From: Brevundimonas sp. UBA6550
GTDB lineage: Bacteria; Pseudomonadota; Alphaproteobacteria; Caulobacterales; Caulobacteraceae
Length of the DNA stretch: 64,000 nucleotides
Direction of reading: 5' to 3'
Assembly: GCF_002434505.1 (NCBI RefSeq)
Contig: NZ_DJKE01000001.1
Coordinates: 124,001-188,000 of the forward strand
Of this stretch, positions 1 to 7,984 are shown in pieces. A program made the position numbers and the translations under genes. Below the pieces are notes generated by a model. The model had not been told where the DNA came from. It saw only the letters and a list, made by a program, of their open reading frames with translations, and ran no database searches. The stretch's first letter is position 1, and each line of letters starts with the position of its first letter.

Positions 1-2
1 CC

Positions 3-853
<851 letters not shown>

Positions 854-857
<4 letters not shown>

Positions 858-2107
858 GCGAGATCGATCCCGATAAGAGCGCGAAGCCAGAACCGACGCC
901 GGAGCCGTCTGACGACGATGCCCGCCCGCTGACCGGCGAACCCGTCGTACCGATGCGGCTGCGCGCCGAACCGCCGCGCGTCACCCGGTTGTCGCGGAAG
1001 GTTCTGGCCGGTCTCGGTCTGGTCAGCAGCCTCAGTATTGGCGGCGCGTTGATCTATGCGCTCCAGACCCGCGATGGCGGCGGCGGAAACACCGAACTCC
1101 ATTCGACCGAGAATCGCGCGACCGCCGATGGTCTCGCCGGCCTGCCCAAGGACTATACCGGTCCTGTCCTCGGCCCGGCTTTGCCCGGCGATCTCGGTCG
1201 GCCGATCCTCGATGCGCAGAACCGTGGCCAGCCCGTGCCCGGGCCGGGTATCGGCACACCAGCCGCGACACCGCCGGGCCTCAGCGCCGAGGAACAACGC
1301 AGGTTACAGGAGATCGAAGCGGCGCGGACCGGGCGGCTCTTTGCATCGACGGAGACGCGGAATACCGGACAGCCAGCCACCACGACCCCCAATGCCACAG
1401 CGCCCATGCCGGACCTGACCAGCCTAGGTCTCGCGCCGCAGCCGACGACGCCCACAGCTCAGGACCGGCAAACAGCCTTTCTCGACCAGGGGGCCGATCG
1501 GCGCACCGTTGCGCCGGATCGCGTTGCCGCGCCGGCGTCGCCGAACATCCTTCAAGCCGGCGCGGTCATTCCGGCCGCGCTCATCACCGGCATCCGTTCC
1601 GATCTGCCGGGCCAGATCACCGCCCAGGTCACGGAGAACGTCTATGACAGCCCCACGGGCCGCATCCTGCTGGTGCCACAGGGCACGCGGTTGCTCGGCC
1701 AGTATGACAATGGCGTCGGCTTCGGTCAGCGCCGCGTCCTGCTGGCCTGGAACCGCCTCATCATGCCCGACGGCCGCTCGATCGTGCTGGAACGCCAGCC
1801 GGGTGCGGACGCCGAAGGTTATGCCGGGCTGGAGGATGGCGTCGATTATCATTGGGGCGAACTGTTCAAGGCGGCGGCGCTTTCGACATTGCTCAGCATC
1901 GGCGCCAACACGGGATCGTCCGGTGACGAGAGCGATCTCCTCAGCGCCATCCGCGACGGCGCATCCGACAGCATCGGTCAGACCGGCCGGCAGATCGTCC
2001 AGCGCCAACTCAACATCGCCCCGACACTGACCATCCGGCCGGGTTTCCCCGTCCGCGTCATCGTCACACGCGATCTTGTGCTCGAACCCTATGGAGCCAC
2101 GCCATGA
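854..2107 (+). CDS. trbI: TrbI, VirB10-like conjugal transfer protein
   Basis: TrbI is the VirB10-type protein spanning inner and outer membranes in the mating-pair formation channel. The 417-residue product has a charged N-terminal cytoplasmic segment, one membrane helix near residues 52-72 (LAGLGLVSSLSIGGALIYAL), a long Pro/Ala/Thr-rich periplasmic linker and a C-terminal VirB10 domain from about residue 230. That domain shows the typical AGAVIPAALITGI, VPQGTRLLGQYD and DGRSIVLE stretches. The start is GTG at 854, overlapping the trbG stop. The stop overlaps the next gene (ATGA at 2104), so the three genes appear translationally coupled. Length and order match trb clusters of alphaproteobacterial integrative elements. 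Confidence 0.95.
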
Positions 2108-2346
2108 CGAAGCTGAAGCTCGGCCCGATCACTGAGACCAAGCCGGTGAAGGTGACGGTGGAACTACCCGCTGACCTGCATCGGGATCTAACCGCCTATG
2201 CCCACGTGCTCGGCCGCGAGAACGGCCATCCGCCGACCGATCCCGTCCGCCTGATCGTGCCGATGCTGGAGCGGTTCATCGCGACTGATCGGGCATTTGC
2301 GAAGGCGAGGCGGACCACGCCGTCGGCCGCAGGCGGGCAATCATGA
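2104..2346 (+). CDS. DUF2274 domain protein of the trb cluster
   Basis: This 80-residue protein begins at an ATG overlapping the trbI stop. It resembles the DUF2274 family, which regularly follows trbI in conjugative elements of alphaproteobacteria. The visible pattern is a short N-terminal MTKLKLGPI segment, then a ribbon-helix-helix-like stretch (VKVTVELPADLHRDLTAYAHVL) and a second helix ending in LIVPMLERFIATDRAF. A small DNA-binding or regulatory role is plausible from that fold, but its function is not established. The tail after residue 65 looks disordered. Confidence 0.85.
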   Translation: MTKLKLGPITETKPVKVTVELPADLHRDLTAYAHVLGRENGHPPTDPVRLIVPMLERFIATDRAFAKARRTTPSAAGGQS

Positions 2347-2514
2347 TTCCGACGCTCGCCGTTCTTCGCCGGACCGATAGCCAAACACGATCATGGTTTC
2401 GGATCACGCCGTCTTCACAGTCCGCGCGATCCGTTGATGCTGGAAGAATTGCGCGGCGTCGTGGCGAAGGATCGAGCGTCTTTACGGTTGGTCATTTCAC
2501 AGAATGCGGTTCCC

Positions 2515-2778
2515 ATGTCCCGGCGCAGCACTGATCGCCCGCGACGCCGGCTCCGTGTCGTGTCCGGCGCTCTGCCCGACGACCTCTACGACTATATCCC
2601 GCCGGACGAGATCGGGACGCCAGCCCCACCCATCGGCCGCCCGCCCAAGCACGATGTCGAATCCTGGACCGTGACCGACGACTGGCCGGAGCGCGTTCCA
2701 GTGACGGAGGCCGAGATCGACTTGTTCGAGGCATGGTTCGGCGACATCTTCGACGAATTGTTCGGGCCGTCCCGCTGA
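2515..2778 (+). CDS. Hypothetical acidic small protein of the conjugative element
   Basis: An 87-residue protein that I cannot assign to a family. The N-terminus is basic (SRRSTDRPRRRLRVV). The middle is Pro-rich (DYIPPDEIGTPAPPIGRPPK) and the C-terminus is acidic and aromatic (EIDLFEAWFGDIFDELF), which looks like a short amphipathic interaction helix. Codon use is consistent with coding, and no competing frame is better. The frame stays open upstream to ATG 2437, so a longer N-terminus is possible; neither start has a good ribosome binding site. It lies between the trb genes and the regulator-recombinase pair, so it is probably cargo or an accessory gene of the element. Confidence 0.5.
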   Translation: MSRRSTDRPRRRLRVVSGALPDDLYDYIPPDEIGTPAPPIGRPPKHDVESWTVTDDWPERVPVTEAEIDLFEAWFGDIFDELFGPSR

Positions 2779-2820
2779 GCCGTGATCGGTTTCGGTGAAA
2801 CTCATACGAACATGATCCGT

Positions 2821-2850
2821 TTGATTTAGTTGCGTTGTGATGATAACTAT
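2821..2850 (+). promoter_or_regulatory. Putative promoter of the regulator-recombinase operon
   Basis: In an AT-rich patch upstream of the HTH gene, a -35-like TTGATT at 2821-2826 is followed after 17 bases by TAACTA, which overlaps TATAAG. This is the only sigma70-like pair seen in the 146-base gap before the HTH gene at 2925. The call is inferred from consensus matching and spacing only. Confidence 0.4.
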
Positions 2851-2924
2851 AAGCGGTGATTAGTCGATCCGCCGCCCGATGCTTTTGCCCGGCCCGGCGA
2901 ATGCCAGGACGGAGGCAAAACGCC

Positions 2925-3323
2925 ATGACGACGCTGAAGGTTGGCATCGCCGATCCCGACGAAATGAAGGCCCGCTCGCAGCGGATCGCGCGCGGAGAGG
3001 AGAGGCCGCGCGAGGCCGACCCCAAGATCTGGTTCGCCTCGACCGAATCTTTCGCCCGCATTCTTTCCGCGCCCAATCGCGAGATGTTGCGCATTATCGC
3101 AGAGCAGGCCCCGGGCTCGCTCGACGAACTGGCGGTGCTAACCGATCGGGCCAAATCCAACCTCTCACGCACCCTGAAGACGATGACCGGCTACGGCCTG
3201 ATCCGCATGGAGCGCAGCGGCCGAAAGCTCGCGCCGAAGCTCGTCCACGATCGCGTCGTCCTGGACCTGCCGCTGAGACAATCGCGGAAGCGGACCATCA
3301 CGGCAGAGGGAGACCCATCATGA
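2925..3323 (+). CDS. Winged-helix (MarR/HVO_A0114-like) DNA-binding regulator
   Basis: A 132-residue protein with a C-terminal winged helix around residues 45-115 (LSAPNREMLRIIAEQ, then the recognition-helix-like DELAVLTDRAKSNLSRTLK, then a wing with LIRMERSG). This resembles HVO_A0114/MarR-type regulators, which often accompany mobile elements or toxin genes. ATG 2925 is preferred because GGAGG lies 11 bases upstream and the segment before it reads as non-coding. The stop overlaps the recombinase ATG by four bases, so the two are probably co-translated and the regulator may control the recombinase. No toxin partner is visible next to it. Confidence 0.75.
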   Translation: MTTLKVGIADPDEMKARSQRIARGEERPREADPKIWFASTESFARILSAPNREMLRIIAEQAPGSLDELAVLTDRAKSNLSRTLKTMTGYGLIRMERSGRKLAPKLVHDRVVLDLPLRQSRKRTITAEGDPS

Positions 3324-4969
3324 ACGCTGAAACACCCAGCATTGCCACGCGCGCCGCCCTCTATCTCCGCGTCTCGACGACCCGGCAGGCCGAGCATGAC
3401 GTCTCGATCCCCGACCAGAAGCGCCAGGGCGAAGCCTACTGCGTTTCGCGTGGCTACCAACTTATCGATACCTTTGTTGAACCCGGCGCGTCGGCCACCA
3501 ACGATCGCCGTCCCGAGTTCCAGCGCATGATCGAGGCGGGCACGTCCAAGCCCGCGCCCTTCGACATCGTCGTCGTCCACTCGTTCAGCCGCTTCTTCCG
3601 CGATCATTTCGAGCTGGAGTTCTACGTCCGCAAGCTGGCCAAGAACGGCGTCAAGCTGATCTCCATCACCCAGGAGATGGGCGATGATCCAATGCACGTC
3701 ATGATGCGCCAGATCATGGCGCTGTTCGACGAGTATCAGTCCAAGGAGAACGGCAAGCACGTCATGCGCGCCTTGAAGGAGAACGCCCGGCAGGGCTTCT
3801 GGAACGGCGCGCTGCCGCCGATCGGCTACCGCATCGTCGCGGCCGAACAGCGTGGGGCCAAGACCAAGAAGAAGCTGGAGATCGATCCGCTGCACGCCGA
3901 CACCGTGCGGCTGATCTACCGGCTGGCGCTGGAAGGGAACGGCACCTCCGGCCCGATGGGCGTCAAGGCGATCGTGTCCCATCTGAACGCGCGCCGCATC
4001 TTCACCCGCGACGGCGGGCGCTGGGGCATCGGCCAGCTTCACCGCATCCTGACGCGGCGCACCTATATCGGCGAGCACGAGTTCAACAAGCGCTCCAAGA
4101 CCAAGGAACTGAAACCGATCAGCGAGATCGTCACGGTTCCTGTGCCGCCGCTGATCGACCTTGAGACTTTCGACGCCGTTCAGACGCATCTGAAAGCCCG
4201 CAATCCCAAGGTCACGCCGCCGCGCGTGGTCAGCGGGCCGACCCTGCTCACCGGCATCTGCTTCTGCGCCAAGTGCGGCGGGGCCATGACGATCCGCACC
4301 GGCAAGGGCGGGCGCTACCGCTATTACACCTGCTCGATCAAGGCGCGGCAGGGCGAGACCGGATGCTCGGGCCGTTCGATCCCGATGGAAAAGCTCGACA
4401 CCATCGTCGCCGGCCATATCGAGGATCGGCTGCTCCAACCCGATCGGCTGGAGGAGGTGCTGTCGTCCGTCCTCGACCGCCGGCACGAGCGGGCCGAACG
4501 TCGGCAGGAGCATATCGGCGAGTTGAACCGCCGGGCGGCCGAGACCGACCTTCGCCTCAAGCGCCTCTATGACGCGATCGAATCAGGCGTCGCCGATATC
4601 TCCGATCCGGCGTTGAAAGACCGCATCGCCGGGTTGAAGGCGCTTCGCGACCAGGCGCAGGTGGATGCCGAGCGGGCGCAAGCCACGCTTGAAAGCTCCG
4701 GCAATCAGGCGGTCACGCCGGCTACCGTGCGCCGGTTTGCCGACGTGGCGCGCCAGCGCCTCCGCCTCGACGGGGGCGGTTATCGGCGGGATCACTTGCG
4801 CGCCTTCGCCCAGCGCGTCGAGGTCGCAAAGACCGAAGTTCGCATCATGGGATCGAAAGGAGAGCTACTCCGCACGCTTGCGGCCGTTTCCGGAGGGAAA
4901 TCGGCGGGAATCGGCGTGCCCAGCTTGGGACTGAAGTGGCGGACAGAGAGGGATTCGAACCCTCGGTAG
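3320..4969 (+). CDS. Large serine recombinase (integrase of the conjugative element)
   Basis: A 549-residue large serine recombinase. The N-terminal resolvase catalytic domain (about 10-160) starts [12 protein letters not shown], with the nucleophile in RVST and the SFSRFFRD motif. A recombinase domain follows (about 175-290, GYRIV ... [13 protein letters not shown]). Next comes a zinc ribbon (about 310-355, CFCAKCGG ... YYTCS ... GCSG) and a coiled-coil-like C-terminal region rich in Arg/Glu. The start overlaps the regulator stop. The last eleven or so residues ([10 protein letters not shown]) are read from the antisense strand of the tRNA-Ser 3' end, and the TAG stop lies inside the tRNA gene. 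This places the attachment site at the gene's end and identifies the protein as the likely integrase of the trb element. Confidence 0.93.
   Translation: MNAETPSIATRAALYLRVSTTRQAEHDVSIPDQKRQGEAYCVSRGYQLIDTFVEPGASATNDRRPEFQRMIEAGTSKPAPFDIVVVHSFSRFFRDHFELEFYVRKLAKNGVKLISITQEMGDDPMHVMMRQIMALFDEYQSKENGKHVMRALKENARQGFWNGALPPIGYRIVAAEQRGAKTKKKLEIDPLHADTVRLIYRLALEGNGTSGPMGVKAIVSHLNARRIFTRDGGRWGIGQLHRILTRRTYIGEHEFNKRSKTKELKPISEIVTVPVPPLIDLETFDAVQTHLKARNPKVTPPRVVSGPTLLTGICFCAKCGGAMTIRTGKGGRYRYYTCSIKARQGETGCSGRSIPMEKLDTIVAGHIEDRLLQPDRLEEVLSSVLDRRHERAERRQEHIGELNRRAAETDLRLKRLYDAIESGVADISDPALKDRIAGLKALRDQAQVDAERAQATLESSGNQAVTPATVRRFADVARQRLRLDGGGYRRDHLRAFAQRVEVAKTEVRIMGSKGELLRTLAAVSGGKSAGIGVPSLGLKWRTERDSNPR
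4937..4969. other. Predicted attachment-site junction inside tRNA-Ser 3' end
   Basis: The tRNA 3' portion from the CCA end into the T-arm overlaps the last codons of the recombinase. Integrative elements that enter tRNA 3' ends restore the gene with their own copy, so one end of the element should lie here and a direct repeat of this segment should occur at the other end, outside the window. The exact crossover dinucleotide cannot be located from one junction. Confidence 0.6.
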
Positions 4970-5026
4970 GCTTTCACCTACACACGCTTTCCAAGCGTGC
5001 GCGATCGACCACTCCGCCACCTGTCC
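4937..5026 (-). tRNA. tRNA-Ser (anticodon GGA)
   Basis: Read on the minus strand, the 90-base gene starts GGACAGG at 5026. It has a D-arm, an anticodon stem with loop CTTGGAAAG giving anticodon GGA, a long variable arm (GTAGGTGAAAGCCTAC) typical of tRNA-Ser, and a T-arm GAGGG-TTCGAAT-CCCTC. The 3' acceptor strand TCTGTCC pairs with the 5' end (one G-U pair), followed by discriminator G and an encoded CCA at 4937-4939. The 3' end doubles as the chromosomal junction of the conjugative element on its left. Confidence 0.97.
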
Positions 5027-5119
5027 GTTTCACGCCCGCTCGTGCGCGCCGCCGGAGGTCGATCCGGCGGGAGGCGGGCCTGATAGAACACCATCGCCCC
5101 CTCGGCAAGCGCCTCTCGC

Positions 5120-5135
5120 ATCCCCATATGGGGAT
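5120..5135. promoter_or_regulatory. Perfect 16-bp palindrome upstream of msrA
   Basis: ATCCCCAT/ATGGGGAT is a perfect palindrome in the gap between the tRNA-Ser gene (transcribed left) and msrA (transcribed right), 30 bases before the msrA start. It could be a dimeric-regulator operator or a short hairpin. No regulator is identified. Confidence 0.35.
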
Positions 5136-5165
5136 CAACGCCATTTTCCGATGAGGGACCCGCCC

Positions 5166-5816
5166 ATGCTGTTCAAGAAAAGCGCCGAACTGCCCACGCC
5201 CGAGACCGCCCTGCCCGGCCGCGCCGAGCCCCTGGCCACCGACCTGAACCATTATATCAGCGGCCATCCGCTGAAGGGGCCCTATCCCGAGGGTTTCCAG
5301 ACCGCCATCTTCGGCATGGGCTGTTTCTGGGGCGTGGAGCGCATCTTCTGGCGGCTGCCGGGCGTGTGGGTGACGTCGGCCGGCTATTCCGGGGGGATCA
5401 CGCCGAACCCGACCTATGAGGAGACCTGCACGGGCCGCACGGGCCATACCGAGGTGGTCAAGGTGGTGTTCGATCCGGCCGTCATCTCCTACGCCGAACT
5501 GCTGAAGACCTTCTGGGAGAACCACGACCCGACGCAAGGGATGCGCCAGGGCAATGACGTGGGCACCACCTATCGCTCGGCCATCTATACGCTGAACGCC
5601 GAGCAGCAGGTCGAAGCCGAGGCGTCGCGCGACGCCTATCAGGCGGCCCTGACCAAGGCGGGGCGCGCCGCCATCACCACCGAGATCGAACCGGCTGGCG
5701 ACTATTTCTACGCCGAGGGTTATCACCAGGGCTATCTGGCCAAGAACCCAGCCGGATACTGCGGCATCGGCGGGACGGGCGTGGTCTGCCCCATCGGCGT
5801 GGGCGTGGACGCCTGA
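5166..5816 (+). CDS. msrA: Peptide-methionine (S)-S-oxide reductase MsrA
   Basis: MsrA reduces methionine-S-sulfoxide in proteins and free methionine in the cytoplasm, repairing oxidative damage with thioredoxin. The 216-residue product has the catalytic GCFWG motif at about residues 52-56. It also has the family stretches AGYSGG, HTEVV and QYRS-like TTYRSAIYT, and a [16 protein letters not shown] tail. ATG 5166 is chosen over ATG 5151 because GAGGG lies 8 bases upstream of it and [10 protein letters not shown] matches the usual start of long MsrA forms. It begins the backbone immediately past the tRNA and appears monocistronic, followed by a strong hairpin. Confidence 0.95.
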   Translation: MLFKKSAELPTPETALPGRAEPLATDLNHYISGHPLKGPYPEGFQTAIFGMGCFWGVERIFWRLPGVWVTSAGYSGGITPNPTYEETCTGRTGHTEVVKVVFDPAVISYAELLKTFWENHDPTQGMRQGNDVGTTYRSAIYTLNAEQQVEAEASRDAYQAALTKAGRAAITTEIEPAGDYFYAEGYHQGYLAKNPAGYCGIGGTGVVCPIGVGVDA

Positions 5817-5825
5817 CGCCTGCGA

Positions 5826-5852
5826 CGGCCGCCGGGTTTCGCCCGGCGGCCG
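5826..5852 (+). terminator. Hairpin after msrA
   Basis: Perfect 11-base arms CGGCCGCCGGG and CCCGGCGGCCG enclose the loop TTTCG ten bases after the msrA stop. No T-run follows, so it may act as a weak terminator or an RNA-stabilising hairpin. Confidence 0.5.
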
Positions 5853-5887
5853 ACCGGCTTAAGAGCGACGAAAAAGCAGGAGCGCTC

Positions 5888-7225
5888 ATGTCCGCCTTCG
5901 TCCATCCCGACGACATCCGCAGCCGGTTCTCGGCCGCCCTGTCCGCCCTGTACCGGGCCGAAGTGCCCCAATACGGCGACCTGCTGACCCTGGTGGCGGA
6001 CATCAACGCCCGGGCGCTGAAGGCGGATGCGGACGCCGCCGACCGGCTGGCGGCGTCGGGCGAACTGGCGCGGTTGTCTGAGGAGCGGCACGGCGCCATC
6101 CGCGTCGGCACGGCGGCCGAACTGGCCACCATCGCCCGCGCCTTCGCCGTCATGGGGATGGCGCCGGTCAGCTATTACAACCTGGCCCCGGCGGGGGTGC
6201 CGGTTCATTCCACCGCCTTCCGCCCCGTCGATCCGGCGGCCCTGGCGCGCAATCCGTTCCGGGTCTTCTGCTCCCTGCTGCGGCTGGAGTTGATCGAGGA
6301 CGAAGCCCTGCGGGCCGAGGCGGCCCAGACCCTGGCCCGCCGCGACATCTTCACCCCCGGCGCGCGCGAACTGATCGAGACGGCCGAACGCGAAGGCGGG
6401 CTGGACGCGGATCAGGCCGACCGTTTCGTCGCCGAACTGCTGGAAACCTTCCGCTGGCACGCCGAGGCGACCGTCAGCGCCGAGACCTACGCCCGCCTGG
6501 TCGCCGCCCACCGGCTGATCGCCGACGTGGTCAGCTTCAAGGGGCCGCACATCAACCATCTGACCCCGCGCACCCTGGACATCGACGCGGCCCAGACGGC
6601 CATGCCCGAACGCGGCATAAGCCCCAAGGAGACCATCGAGGGACCGCCCGCCCGCGCCTGTCCCATCCTGTTGCGCCAGACCAGTTTCAAGGCGCTGGAG
6701 GAAGCCATCGCCTTCCCCGGCGCGGACGGCCCAGACTCTGTAGAAATGGTCGCCGGAACCCACACCGCCCGCTTCGGCGAGATCGAGCAGCGCGGCTGCG
6801 CCCTGACCCCGGCCGGCCGCGCCCTGTACGACGCCGCCCTGGCGTCCAGGGACTTCTCCGCCCTGCCCGACGACTGGGACGCCCTGCGTCGCGGCGACCT
6901 GGCCTGGTTCCGCTATCGCGCGACGCCCCAGGGGCTGGCGACGCGCGCCGAGACCGCCGACCTGGAGGCCCTGATCGCCGCGGGCTTCGTCGTCGCCGAA
7001 CCCATCACCTACGAGGACTTCCTGCCCGTCAGCGCGGCCGGCATCTTCCAGTCCAACCTGGGCGCCGAGGCCCGCCAGACCGCCTACGCCGTCGATCCCG
7101 CCCGCGCCGACTTCGAAACCGCCCTGGGCCGCCCGGTCCAGGACGAGATGGCCCTGTACCGCGCCGAACAGGACGCCTCCATCGCGGCCACGCTGAAGGC
7201 GCTGGGACTGTCGACAGCGGCCTGA
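5888..7225 (+). CDS. 2-oxoadipate dioxygenase/decarboxylase family protein (HglS/YdcJ, DUF1338)
   Basis: The 445-residue protein belongs to the DUF1338/VOC family. Its best-studied member HglS converts 2-oxoadipate to 2-hydroxyglutarate in lysine breakdown using one Fe(II). Candidate metal ligands are His68 (RHGAIRVG), His224 (HINHLTPR) and Glu298 (FGEIEQRG), the His-His-Glu arrangement expected for the family. The N-terminus (DDIRSRFSAALSALYRAEVPQYG) is also typical. Start ATG 5888 has AGGAG just upstream. It stands alone between msrA and the higBA module, with no other lysine-degradation gene in view, so the in vivo substrate is inferred from the family. Confidence 0.85.
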   Translation: MSAFVHPDDIRSRFSAALSALYRAEVPQYGDLLTLVADINARALKADADAADRLAASGELARLSEERHGAIRVGTAAELATIARAFAVMGMAPVSYYNLAPAGVPVHSTAFRPVDPAALARNPFRVFCSLLRLELIEDEALRAEAAQTLARRDIFTPGARELIETAEREGGLDADQADRFVAELLETFRWHAEATVSAETYARLVAAHRLIADVVSFKGPHINHLTPRTLDIDAAQTAMPERGISPKETIEGPPARACPILLRQTSFKALEEAIAFPGADGPDSVEMVAGTHTARFGEIEQRGCALTPAGRALYDAALASRDFSALPDDWDALRRGDLAWFRYRATPQGLATRAETADLEALIAAGFVVAEPITYEDFLPVSAAGIFQSNLGAEARQTAYAVDPARADFETALGRPVQDEMALYRAEQDASIAATLKALGLSTAA

Positions 7226-7290
7226 CCGCGGCAGTTCGGATAGCATCGCAGAAAGGCGGCGAACAAACCGCGCCACCGTAAACCGTCACT

Positions 7291-7302
7291 TGACGCACGT
7301 CA
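7291..7302. promoter_or_regulatory. Inverted repeat at the higBA start
   Basis: TGACG-CA-CGTCA lies directly before the first possible higB start codon. It is placed where HigA-type antitoxins commonly bind to autoregulate. This is inference from position and symmetry. Confidence 0.35.
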
Positions 7303-7303
7303 T

Positions 7304-7612
7304 ATGAAGTGTGAAAGTAATCGGGTGGAAGTCGCCAGCATTCGGCACAAGGCGTTGCGCCAGTTCGCGGAGACAGGACGGTCAAAGGGCCTGCCCGCCG
7401 CGCTTGTCGGTCGGCTGATCAATATCCTGGCCTATATCGACGCTATCGCGACGGAGGACGAGTTGCTGCTTCCGCCGAACTTCGGCGCGCATCGCCTGAC
7501 ATGCGACCGCGCCGGCGTCTGGTCGCTGGTCTTGACGCGCAACTGGCGACTGACTTTCCGCGTCACGCCAGACCTCGAGATCGAGGATATGGATTTGGAG
7601 GATTATCACTGA
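7304..7612 (+). CDS. higB: HigB-type RelE-superfamily toxin
   Basis: A RelE/HigB mRNA interferase-like toxin of a type II module, 102 residues from ATG 7304. A GTG at 7325 would give a 95-residue form beginning at the usual HigB start (ASIRHKALRQFAETG) and may be the real start, because ATG 7304 has no ribosome binding site. Family features are the GLPAAL segment, the LPPNFGAHRL loop, the strand WSLVLTRNWRLTFRV and the terminal DYH. HigB enzymes cut ribosome-bound mRNA; that activity is inferred here. The stop overlaps the higA start by one base (TGATG), in the toxin-first order typical of higBA. Confidence 0.85.
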   Translation: MKCESNRVEVASIRHKALRQFAETGRSKGLPAALVGRLINILAYIDAIATEDELLLPPNFGAHRLTCDRAGVWSLVLTRNWRLTFRVTPDLEIEDMDLEDYH

Positions 7613-7911
7613 TGGCCATGCGCCTTCATCACACCTTCGCCGTTCATCCCGGCCCCTGGCTGCGCGACGAAGTCGTGGCCCCCAGGGCCCTCAGCGTCAC
7701 CGCCCTGGCGGAGGCGCTGGGCGTGACCCGCCAGGCCGCCAGCAGCCTGCTGAACGGTCGGTCGGGCGTGTCCGCCGAAATGGCGATCCGGTTCGAAAAA
7801 CTGTTCGGCGTCAGCGCCGACACCCTCATGCGGATGCAGGCCCGCCATGACCTGTCCAGGGCCCGCGCCCACGAACAGGACATTCGGGTCCGGCCCCTGG
7901 CCGCCGCCTGA
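7612..7911 (+). CDS. higA: HigA-type XRE antitoxin
   Basis: A 99-residue antitoxin of the HigA/VapA family with a Cro/C1 helix-turn-helix at about residues 28-82 (LSVTALAEALGVTRQAASSLLNGRSGVSAEMAIRFEKLFG). It follows the usual N-terminal HPGPWLRDEVVAPRALS. It should neutralise the preceding HigB and repress the operon through the small palindrome at its start. ATG 7612 overlaps the higB stop; ATG 7618 is an alternative two codons in. Confidence 0.9.
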   Translation: MAMRLHHTFAVHPGPWLRDEVVAPRALSVTALAEALGVTRQAASSLLNGRSGVSAEMAIRFEKLFGVSADTLMRMQARHDLSRARAHEQDIRVRPLAAA

Positions 7912-7984
7912 TCCATCGGCCCCGCAATCCCCGAGACCATCCGTCGTCTTGCCTGACCGCGCGGCTGGTCGCATAGACGCGGCC

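Noticed and set aside
2347..2514. Short ORFs in the gap after DUF2274, perhaps a decayed regulator
   Set aside because: No frame gives a recognisable domain; only a 14-codon ORF and the N-terminal extension of the next gene are seen.
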